Shown here in pieces: positions 35,140 to 45,900 of a DNA stretch of 64,000 nucleotides (positions are counted from its first letter, which is position 1; the number at the start of each line of letters is the position of its first letter). Where the stretch lies: positions 3,023,964-3,087,963 of the forward strand of contig KL647290.1 in the NCBI GenBank assembly GCA_000727475.1, read 5' to 3'. A model generated the notes under the pieces. That model had not been told where the DNA came from. It searched no databases and worked only from the letters and a program-made list of their open reading frames with translations. A program made the translations under genes and the position numbers. Source of the stretch: Sarcocystis neurona. Its lineage: Eukaryota; Apicomplexa; Conoidasida; Eucoccidiorida; Sarcocystidae.

Positions 35140-38100
35140 CAGCACCACCTCAACACTAGTTTCAAAATCAAGCAAGGGAGGCCCAACGTTATCATACGAC
35201 AGACGGCAGCTCAACAGCGCACAGTGCAGCAGAGCAGTGGCTATCACCCCACCCCAGCACCCCCTGCAACGATGAAGCGTAAGCAGCAACTTACAAGGGC
35301 CACACGAAACACAGCAGCATTTGACGTAGCACGGCAGCGCTTGTGAGACGACCGTGCAGTCCAGGAATTGTAGGTCAGTAGCATGGCGCTGCTCTGTTGG
35401 GCTGCCTGCGCAGCTCTCCAGCAGCGCGGCAAAGGTCAGTTAGCACCCTCGACTTGATTGCCGTGTTAAAATGAAGATAGCGGAGAAAAGCTGTCTGGCA
35501 CGGGGAACCGCCAAGCACAGGAGGGGCAGCAGCATTGGTCTTATGGACTACGGTTGCATAAGGCAGTCACTACTGCAGCGCACTGCGCCAGAGTGCGGGT
35601 AGGAAGTGTGGTACACGCAGATAGCTTGAAAACATTAAACGTGTTCTTCCTAGTGAACGTCTATCTGTAACTCGGTGACCAAATTGAAGTCGTTACAACC
35701 GCTCACGGGTGCGCGAATGGGGTGTATTTCTTCCACTCTGTACCTGTGGGAGAAGGTAGACGACATCGAAATGTAAGTTTTGATCCAGCCAAGCAGCAAG
35801 ACGCCAGTAGTGCTCTTCCGCGCATTAGAACGACCACCGGTGTCAAATTCAACAATGACTCGCTCTTACTGCGTGTATGCAGCCCGTACTACATTGTCCT
35901 ACCCACACAAGATATACGCCATTCATTTCCCTGCTGCTCGTCCGCAACATGACCATCTCTTTCTTCGTAAAAAACGGACGTGAGTGCGGGAGAAATTTTC
36001 GGTCTCCCCGTGCGTGTAAGAAGATACCTCTTATTATTCGTAGACAAGTGTTTGACTGTCTCCAGCTCCCAGTCGTGTCATTTAGCACCGTCCGCAGTTC
36101 CGAACATCGGCCGAACGCTAGCGTAGTGTTTCAGTCCATCGAAGCGCGGTTTCAGGACCTAGAAACACTGTGGCGTGCGGCTTGCTGCGGCTCTTCGATG
36201 TTTTTCCTTCTGGATTAAAAAATCATCTACAACATTCTGCACACGTTTCACTCGACTACTACGTGCGACTGGTTGCCACCTATTGTATGGTTTTTTTGCT
36301 TTACTGACAGCTTACTAGCTGCACTCGCGCAGGCACTTCGCTCAACTACACCGAAGTGCGACCGGCTGCTGCCTGTTCGGTTGTGGCTCCATTGTGACAA
36401 CTCTGCACCAACGTTGTCACCGCACATGCGGGTCAAGCCATATAAGCTTGCAAAACTGACAACAAGAACTCAGGCTCTTTGCTGCTCTCTACTGATTTCT
36501 ACACCAGAAGCCTTAACCTCCCAAATGGCTTATTACGGTTCCGGCGTTCTGCAGGCACAAGACAGCCTGGTCGACTCGTTGAACTCTCTGCTTGCAGGAC
36601 AGCACTTCAAATTCTTCTTATTCACTGCGTAGCTCAGAAGTCCTTTCCAGCGCAGCGACGTGGTGGCTGGTTTTAGAGAAAGAAATTGTATCTTTGGTTG
36701 TGTCACCAGTTGTCCTCCAACGAGCCACCGCATGCGTGAAGTCATTGTACTGTCCAGTAGAATGCGCACGATAAGCTGTGCGTCGCTTGTCAGTCACACT
36801 CGACGTGCACGGCTTTTCAACATGAGGATGTGCTGCTGTGTCTTGACTACAGGGTGCTGGTCCACACTTGGTCTACTGCACAGAAAAGCTAAAGTGTGCT
36901 CACCAAAAGAAGGACATTGCACAAAACATAGTGGCGGCTCTTGTCGGTCGGAACATACACACGCAGTGTTGCTTACCTGTGTTCGGACGCTACGCATAAG
37001 AACAATAGGGCGAACAGGAGAGTCCGTGACCCCTCACAAGACGCCCCCAGGTGATGGACAGGCGGCGCGTGTTTTTGTTTCGTAGCAAAGGCTAATTGTC
37101 ACCGTGTCTCCTTCCACAATGCCGTCACGAACCCTGGTCGGAGTGAGCAGCGACCGGCCGTTGCAATCGTGTCGTGGAAGCGTGCGCTGTACTCTCCGCT
37201 GCAAGGCGCCGGACAGTGCAGCAGTTCACAGCAGTTCAGATTACCAAGTCAAGATCTCCCACAAGAAGCGTATGAATGGCAAGGCTGTCTTCCATTAGTC
37301 AGCGTGTACGTTTCTCAAAATGCTCCTCAGCGGCCTTCTACTGTGTCCACAGCGCTTTGATACACGTTTACTAACTTTTTTACCGTGAATCTGCTAGTGT
37401 TGCAGACAGCTCTTGTGGCGCTCGGCCCTCGCAGAACTTCCGACCTCTACCAGGGAAAAATTGCGGTGTACCGCGAAGACTGGATTACAACCTTCTCAAT
37501 TAAACTGCTTACGAAGGCTCACGGTACTGCACAACATTAAATAATAGCGATGATACTGTTGGGCCTAGCAAACCTGAAGGAGCAGCAGTTGAGGAAGAAT
37601 TATTTAGGTTTTCTGATGCTGACGCCTCAAGATAAAACACCCCTGCGGCTCACAAAAACCAAAATTCCGCTGGAGGTGCTGCTTGCTGCACTGATTTATA
37701 CTGTTCACATTGGAGCCGGCTGCACCCCTGCGGCTACCAGTTTTGAGTCGCGAAAAACAAGGGAATTGAGAGCAGCCTCTTTCGCTCTGTACTCATGAGA
37801 TGATGGGGTTGTCGAGGCAGATTCATGTCGCACAGACTGTCCCAGTCCCCGTGCGTCCAGTTGTGTCCAGCCAAGACAACATTGGCGAGAGTGAAAACGT
37901 GTGCCTGATGTACGTGTGGAGCAATTTACGAAGGACCCTGAGGTGCTTGTACAACGTTACGGTCCCGCCTGCTGTAGCATAAATATCTGTGAGCACACTC
38001 AGGCGATATCATTTTCGACTACCGTGGAAACCTGGAGGCACACGTGCACCTGGACGGAAACAGGAATACACTCCGCAGACAAGTGGCGGCGGCACAGGAT

Positions 38101-41100
38101 ACGTTGTCACGAGTCTGTAGAAAGGCTCTAGTTGCAGGTCAATCCCATGGAGCACAAACAAGCGTCTGTTACCTATGATAATTGGGATGTATCACTTGCG
38201 GTATTCACACGGAGATGGATATGCTCTTGCAATCGCAAGTCATGCTTGAACAGGGTCACTTACTGCTACTAACCTGACCTGCCTCGATTTGACTAGTGCC
38301 TACATGTGTCATCCGAATACCACTGGTAAAACGACGGCCTTGTCACCAGAGACAATTCACGGTGTTTAGGTTGACCTTCTTTAGTGCTGAATAGGCACTG
38401 CTGAATGGCGGCGCTTCCCCTGTTCCCAATACGCGGTGCCACGTGAGTAAATTAGGGACAGGGAAGCCCTTTGCCAGAAAGAATATACTGTCTACAACGT
38501 ACTCGATTTAGACTGCATAATTGGAATTTACGAGTGTAGGGAGAATCCAAAGGGAAATTCAAACTTATCCTCCAGACGTACAGAGCGACGCGCCCAAAAC
38601 GTGCGCACGTCTGGAATGAAACAGATGAGGGGAAACCGCCACCACGACTGCCCCTGAGATTATGCTTGTAACTGAGGATATACGCAGGTCCACGTATTAA
38701 TTCCTACCTGAAGTAGTAGTGCTTTTTCGCCGGAATCAGTAGATCACCACGCTAAGGGAATACGTGTCCGCATCTGTAGTGATTGATTTTGCAACACATG
38801 TATGAAAACGTAGGAGGCGTCTTCGACACTTTCGTCACCGGCGGCTCCTCGGCCATTCTCTTACTCGGAAACGCAGTGAGGCGATTGAGTATAGACGATT
38901 GTTCGCCGTTTTTCCACCGCTCTTCTCGGTACTGTCCGCCACGTGACTGCGGCCATTACTGCTGCTGCTTCCTTTGCCTCTGCTACCGCTGCTGCCGCTT
39001 CCGACACAGTGAAGCTGCACGTGGTTAACTTCTGCCGCGGAATGAATCTTGATTGCTGCGGAAGGCAGCAGCTTCTGGAAAGGCGCCACCCATACTTATG
39101 ATCAAGTCCAACTTGCGCGGCATGGTCTCTGCCAGTTTTAACGTGCGCGCTCTCCCAAGTATATGGTAGGACTGCTAACGCAAAGGTTTCAGTCACGCGT
39201 CTTCTGCAAGCGGCCACACTAACAGATGAAGTTTTCCCCGTCGGTACAAAGTAGTTACCAAAACCTGCAAATAATGCGGGCATCAAAAACATAAAGATCA
39301 TAGACAGTCCGTGAAGAGTGATTATCACGTTGTAAGTAGATATAGTTTCTACACATATAATCCGAAACCCAGTTTCAGAACAAATCAATCCAAATACAAC
39401 TGTACTCAGTACGCTAGTATTTGAATAATATATCTTTCCCGAAGCATGTAAAGAGTTTCCAGTCTGCTGTGGACACCACAAAGCATCCGTCCCCGTCGCC
39501 CCAACACAAGGGAACCGGGAAGCCGGAACACGCGCGCTTACAAATTACAAGGAGGTTAGATGTTGGGTCAAGAGGCACACCAAGAGAAAGATTGACACTG
39601 TCGAGCCCCGGCAATGTCCACCTGTCTGGACATCATATTTGCATGACCGTACGCTTTCAAGGCATAGACACAAATACGCACAGACGCATTCGTACACGCA
39701 TACCCGACGAGAATCATTTTGAAAAGTTTTCAACGCAGCGCCTCGAAACGCGGGGCCCAGTGCTATTGTGGAGGAACAAAAACTGTTTTCGTGCGAATGA
39801 AAAGACGTTAACAGGAGCCCATTTACACTTACACACTCAACTTATCTCTCGATCCCTCCTCGTGGGTCTCTACAGTCATATGAAGTACTTGCCCCCTCGG
39901 AAGGTGGCACAGACGGCTTATGTGGCACATAGCGAATGCACGGACTGAACAGAGAAGAGGCTACTTCTTCACAAAATGAAAAAGATTTACATGGCTACGG
40001 AATGAGGTGAACGTTTTCCAGACAATTCGCTCTGTCAATGCGCGTCTCCCGCTCGGCCTAACACCAGTTTTGCCCAGCCGCTGTGGCTGATATTGCTTCG
40101 CCTACACCTACACTTCATCGCCTCCATTGCTTCTGCGGAGCTTTTGTGGTACTGGTCCCATAGTACACCATCTTCAGCTGTCCACTCCGTGGCCGTACTT
40201 CCTCACTCCACCAGGACTACGCCGCCACTACATCTGGAAGTGGGACTGTGTGTTCTCTCGAAGCCGTCAGTCCTCTGTTCGGTCCTGTAGCAGTCGCATG
40301 CACGTCATCACGTGTACAGTCTGCTGCAGCTTTTGTGAGGATATCTCCCCTCGATGACCTCTTTGTAGTCCTGTAGGTGATGCTTCATTCTCTGTCACAT
40401 TTCTCGGATGCACCCTTTTGCATCTTCAGTCTAAGTAATGCCGAGCCGCCATTCAAAGAAGACAACGAGAGGTGAAATCTTCTGCAGCCCGTGGTTGTTT
40501 TTCAGAAGCTTCTTGAAAGAACAACGCTGGGAGGTGCTACTGCCGTTGCTAGTACGCTGCTGGAAGCGCTCCTTCTGCTGCCCTTCGCATGGATGAGCAC
40601 GGCGAAAATAATCTGCAGCACGGGGGAAGCAGGTGGCGGTCCGTGTTTGTGTGGAAAGCGGAAAACACGGGAGCATTCAGGTTTGGTTTGTCGCGGGCAG
40701 CAATCACCATGTAGCCTCTCGACTACATTGATCCACCCAAACAGGATGTGTAGGCTACGGCCAATAGCGCCTCGAAAAGGTGTCAGGGGTAGTGGTCAGC
40801 CGGACAGCCTTCACCCGTTTTATGCAGGGGCTTTCTCCATTGTCACAATGGATACCGCACGGAGCCACCCGAAATCCTTCACGAAATTTTTCGCATCACA
40901 CACTTTTCGCGAGAGTGGAGCGTGTAAAGCAGGGAGAGAAGTTGGCACTGTGCACTCGAGCCAGTCACAAGTGCTTTCTTATGGGCACTACCAAAGTGCA
41001 CTCAGTTCTACGTCTAAGAGACCTACGCTCACGGTAAGAAGCCACAGCTAATCAAGAGTCAGCTGCTGCGTAGCTGTTGATTAGCTGCGGTCCTTTCTGT

Positions 41101-41887
41101 TCTGCGCTTGCTGCCCTTTAAAGTGCAGTCACCCTCCCTGCTACGGTCCAGGGCACCGTATTGCACTGTACGCTGTAGCAGAAAAAGCACGTGTGCTTCG
41201 CATTAATTCACACTGATGTGCACACGTAGGAGCTCACCTGCCCGGTACTTACGGTCACGTACTGAGTGACGACCCACGTATACTCTTTCCACTGTAGGAC
41301 GGCCCGAAGGCTGGAATTTCAGTACTACACAATATACATACACGTGGACGTTCAAGTTTGAATAGTTTCCTGTACCGTGAGGAATCGTAGGTGACAACTG
41401 CAAAAAAGTCCACTAGCATAATGACTTCCGCAGTCGTCGCGGTCCCATCACGCTTGCCTTCGGGAGGGAACGCCGTAGTACGGGACCTGACAGGATGGAC
41501 GAAAGGACGTTTGCGCAGAATACAGTGTAAAAGACACTCGATTTCGAATTGTAACATTCTGCTTTTCCGGGGCGTCACCGGTCTCCCCGCCCACACAAAC
41601 GCCTTTCAGAACTCAACTCTACGTACAAAGTCTACAAATTCGTCTCTTGCCCCTGGTTTGTCCCGTCGAACTGGAGCGGACACCTCTGCGCCGGCGTCCC
41701 CTAGAGAAGGCCCGCCTCACGGCGCAGACTTTGTTTCAAGTAGAAAGCAGCATGAGAAGCCCAAGCACATGCGTTACACGAGCCAGAAGCCTTGAAGCGG
41801 AATCCCTGGTTGCATCGACTAGACCTTTAAGTCAGACCTGTTCTTTCGGACAGGCAGCGCAAGTGCTTCTACTTGTGTCATGGAGAG
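35140..41887. other. Repeat-poor intergenic island
   Basis: This stretch nearly lacks CAG runs and TA microsatellite and has a more even base composition than its flanks. It lies between two convergent genes. ORFs are mostly under 190 codons and on both strands; 40491-41051 (+), 41391-41795 (+) and 41255-41596 (-) are the longest without homopolymers, but none shows a recognisable domain. It contains a cox1-derived segment at 39242-39420. Decayed mobile elements may be present but are not demonstrable by eye. Confidence 0.5.
39242..39420 (-). pseudogene. cox1 (fragment): NUMT: N-terminal fragment of mitochondrial cox1
   Basis: Reading the minus strand gives VVFGLICSETGF, STYNVIITLHG, TLHGLSMIFMFLMPALF and GFGNYFVP, the diagnostic segment of cytochrome c oxidase subunit I from the first to second membrane helices, including the conserved His of the LHG motif. 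Identity stops sharply after YFVP at about 39242, where the frame continues with unrelated sequence. About 60 codons remain of a protein of about 480, so it cannot be functional here. Apicomplexan mitochondrial genomes are very small elements encoding cox1, cox3 and cob; nuclear copies are known in coccidia. A chimeric assembly is the other explanation. Confidence 0.88.
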
Positions 41888-42994
41888 CTAGTGTTGCTTA
41901 AACCACAGTGGGAAAACGCTCAAATACACCTTCCGCTGAAGCGTAATAAAACTTTCGTCGTCTCTGCTGCCTTTGGTGACTCCCCAGCCGACGTCAGCAT
42001 TAGGAAGAGCAGCAAAGTTCTTCATGTGGACGCTCCCGCCAGCGGCCCCTCTTGTGGATGCTGCTTCTTGCACGCCAGGAGACACCTGTACGGAGCAGAC
42101 TCCTATATTATCACATTTTATATCGTACTCCGAATCACATATTTCCGGCAAACCGCTTACGGAGATACAGGACAGTGCGCTGCTGCTATCTGTACTACTG
42201 TCCATTGTGCTCATATAAGAACGAGAATTCAAGCGATCAGGCGCCCTCGCAGCAGCTTCCCTGCCCCGGTAACATGCGCGTTTGAGGCGACGCTGCACTT
42301 TCGCGTGAAAGCGTCTTAATCCTCTTTCCTCCGCGGCGCAACACAGAGAGTATGCCTCTAGCATAACTGGGCAGATTTGCGCGACTGCAGCAAGGGAAAG
42401 CTGCGCCTCAGCAAGAGCCTTCAATACTGCCGGCAGATTCTCAACAGCGTCTCGCCCTGTTGACTGCTGGAGCTCGACGATGCGCGCTTGATGCGCCCGT
42501 TCCTCGGTAGTGCAACTTTTATTTCTTCTTGGGCGCGTTTTTACCGCTGTTCTGTCGCTCCCAGAGCTTTGAAATTGTTTCACAGTGTGTGCGACACTCG
42601 GGGGGGACTGTTTGCTTGGTGGTGCGCGGTGCGGAGATTGCTGCTGCGACAGACAGCGTGGGTTTTCCTGGAATTGCTCTTCGTGAAGTGGCTGCTCCTG
42701 CGGCTGATCATGCAGACGCTGCAGAAGTTTTTCTTCGTTGATGGAAGGTCGTGGGCATGTGCCGAGCCAAAACGGGGGCCTTGAGTGTTTGAACACGACC
42801 AGAGGAGGCTGCGTTAGTTGCTCCAGCACACTAAGCGGCAACTCCAGAGCGGTGCCCGAGCGCGTACAAATTTTCAGCGTAGCACTACCGCCTTCGAGCT
42901 GTGCGCTTGCCACATGTGGCGAAAAAGAGCTCTCAAAGCAGCCGCGCAACACGGACAAAGTGTTGCCACACCCTACAAGCTGAAAGCGTCCTAC
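41888..42994 (-). CDS. Terminal exon of the polo-box gene
   Basis: After atccag the phase-0 frame reads VGRFQLVGCGNTLSVLRGC, SATLKICTRSGTALELPLSV and PPLVVFKHSRPPFWLG, a beta-rich segment that could be the start of a second polo box. A Gln/Ser linker follows, then a helical region (VENLPAVLKALAEAQLSLAA, MLEAYSLCCAAEERGLRRF), then a Ser-rich C-terminus ending VFPLWFKQH. Base use is typical of coding sequence without CAG runs. Extra exons between 42995 and 44139 cannot be excluded, and the acceptor lacks a strong pyrimidine tract. Confidence 0.7.
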   Translation of the reverse strand, partial: VGRFQLVGCGNTLSVLRGCFESSFSPHVASAQLEGGSATLKICTRSGTALELPLSVLEQLTQPPLVVFKHSRPPFWLGTCPRPSINEEKLLQRLHDQPQEQPLHEEQFQENPRCLSQQQSPHRAPPSKQSPPSVAHTVKQFQSSGSDRTAVKTRPRRNKSCTTEERAHQARIVELQQSTGRDAVENLPAVLKALAEAQLSLAAVAQICPVMLEAYSLCCAAEERGLRRFHAKVQRRLKRACYRGREAAARAPDRLNSRSYMSTMDSSTDSSSALSCISVSGLPEICDSEYDIKCDNIGVCSVQVSPGVQEAASTRGAAGGSVHMKNFAALPNADVGWGVTKGSRDDESFITLQRKVYLSVFPLWFKQH

Positions 42995-45900
42995 CTGGAT
43001 GCAGCGTACGTACAGCAGATAGCATTCGTCTGCACACTTGAGCAAAGGATCCACGGATGACAACGCATACATACGCACACTTCAGTTGTATGCAGCATAC
43101 GCTCAAATAGGTAATCCGTCTCCACGCCTTTTTCGGCTGCTGCATATGACCTCAGGTACATGTGTAAATCATAGTCTACCAGACAGTAGGGTCGCTCATC
43201 AAGTAGTGCTTTCTCTGCAAATATGTACTGCTGCAGAAGGCTATGCGTTTATGCATTGCTGCGACAGGGAGTCCACTTGAAAGCAAGCCTGTGTATATGT
43301 TCCGCACCCACACTTCGGCAGCATGCGATTTTCGAATGCTCCCCTGATTGATTTTGAACCTGCCCAGTAGACACATGCGTCACGTGTTCCGTATGCAGGC
43401 GCCCCCGGCGCCGCGTCACGTACACGAACTACGCGAAGACGCACTCCACACACCACCTCCCACGCATCTCCCACTTCACACACCTTCTAGTGACAAGCGC
43501 TTTACAGTCCCTATCTACGCCTGTCTTTTGAAAGGTGACGGCGCTCAATTATCTTCCCGCAGCATTCACTTTGTGCGCGGCTGGCCAAGTCGTCGAAGTT
43601 ACACTCGTTCAGTTCGTTGATTTTCATTCGTCAACAAAATATCTACACAAGCAGGTAGTGTGTCCACTTTCTTCCGTACAAAATATCTCAGCCTTTTCTT
43701 CTTTAGCTTCCTGCCGTCTTCCCCGTAAGCTCAAAGGAGTCTCAGTCGTCTACCCGCCCAAAGAGCCAACGTGCAACGCTTACACAAATGGAAATCGAAA
43801 AAGAAGGCAACAACGGGCGCATGGAAATACAAAACAGACGTACACGTGTGTCCATATAGACGTATACCGCGCAAAAGCCACAAGGCGTCAGGACGCCGCT
43901 GCAATTTGGCTGCGTTTCCTCTTCCCGTGCGCAGCTAGGCTTGCTGTTGCTCTGTGTCACCTTGCAAGATACGCTCGGAGCACGTGTGAGTATTCTGGAG
44001 GTATATCGAGCAACGCAAGCCAGTTGGCAGGTGCCTGTGTTTGTGTGTGCGTATGTGTGGAGTGCGCTTGGGCCACTGCGGGTCTGTGCATGCACTACTG
44101 TATCTAATACGTACACAGCAATGAAAAGGGCGCCCATACCGTCATGAGGTCGAAGATAACTCGAGGCGTGTTGCGCTGCAGGCACCAGGAGATTTCCAGC
44201 GCATGTTGGTAGCGGATTCGCTGCCGCTCCGGCAAGCTCCTGCAGCGGCACACACCATGCGACCCCGCTGCCGAGTTCTCGCACACGCGTGAACATAGTG
44301 CCTCCCGTGGCAGGCGTCACCACCTGCTGCTGATCCTCCTCCTGCTCCTCAGCAGCAGCGCAGGGAGTGAGAAAGACGACCGAGACACGGAGAGACCGTC
44401 TGCTTTCCTAACGATGCAGCAGCAGCACGAAGTACGAGGTACTTCACAGCAGTGCCATAGCGGCAGCTGCGTAGCCCCCGAGAAACGAAGAACGTAGGTG
44501 CAGCAGCAGCACCCGCACACACGGCTGCAGGGGACAGGAGCAACAGCACACCCGTTGGAGACCGAAACATCAGCACAGCTTCAGAGAGAGCGGTCAACAG
44601 GAAGGTCAGAAGCAGCCGCACACTTCCACTGAAGCTGCGCTAAGCAGACGCATCCTCAGGTGGGCGGGGGTCCCGTTGACGCATCCCGAGCCACTGCAGC
44701 ACGCGCAGCAGCACTACTCCCCGAAGACATGTGAGATGTACGCACGGGTAGCAGCTTCCCTGGCAAGCAAGAGTTGTGCAAGAAGATCCTCATAAACGGA
44801 GAGATTTACACACACGCACACACACAGAAGTGTTGAGGATTGTATGTGACAATATCTGTACGGATAACTTCTTCCCAGAGAGGTCTGTGTGCGGTAGAGT
44901 TGTCACATCTCTACAGGTGCGCGAGGGTGTGCAGCAACAGGACGTGGGTGTGTACAGGCATGCTCGTGGACAGGTGTGCAACTACGGCACTCCAGGTGAA
45001 TTCTCATAAGTTTCTTCAAACGGCCGGTATGGGTGGGTGTTGCCGACGGAAACTCTGTTTTCTAGCGCGGGGAGGGCTCTCAGTGTGGAGTGAAACAGCA
45101 GTTGAGCTGCCCTCCGTTGGAGAGAGAAGAGGTGTACCGCACAACTAGCGACGGACCTGCAGGACATAGGCAAATGACAGAGACACGTTCGCACGCGACG
45201 GCTTGTGTGCGTGGTTCGCCGTATATGAATAAAGCTACCCTGTTCGTTGCGCAGCACAGGAGGCCTCGTGTGTCTTTACATGTTTAAATGAGAGATACGC
45301 TTTGCTGTCTGTCAAGGTATTTCTTTCCTCGCAGTGACCGAGTAAGAAGAGCTCACGGTAAAGTGTAGCGCTTCAGGAGGCGCTTTCCTGCTGCATTTTC
45401 TCTAATCTCCACGGTTTTGCCTCCTAGCAAGACCACGAATAGAAGGTCTCGAGTGGACTTGCTTGCAGCGTCTCCTGGTTTTGGCGGGGCTGCTGCTTCT
45501 CTCTCTGTCCTTTGTGTTTTGTTTTCCGCTCCGGTCCACCGCGCTACAATGTCATGTGGTCTCCCTGCTGCAACTGTCGCACCAAAGTCAGCACGTTCGC
45601 CCACTCCGGCACTTTTCTTCTCCGAAGAACTAGCATCGTAACCCACGCGATGCGCCAGAGCAGCATCGCCAGCAGCACGTTCGCCAACAGCAGTGGCAGC
45701 CGCGAGGCAGGCAGCGCCTCCGCCTGCAGCAGTGCTTCCATCATGCGCAGGGGGCTCACTGCGGTCTGAAGTGGGAGCAACGCGGCTTCCTGCGTCCGCA
45801 TCTGCAGCAATTGAAGTACCTGACGTTGTAGCGGGTGCATCCCCTTCGATGCCTACAGGCATCGCGCGGCGCTGAAGTGTTCTGTCGGAAGACAACAGAC

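Noticed and set aside
43742..44323. 193-codon minus-strand ORF (VVTPATGGTMFTRVRELGSG) over the polo-box helix exon
   Set aside because: It is open, but in a different frame from the one carrying LPERQRIRYQHA and RNTPRVIF, which is in phase with both neighbouring exons.
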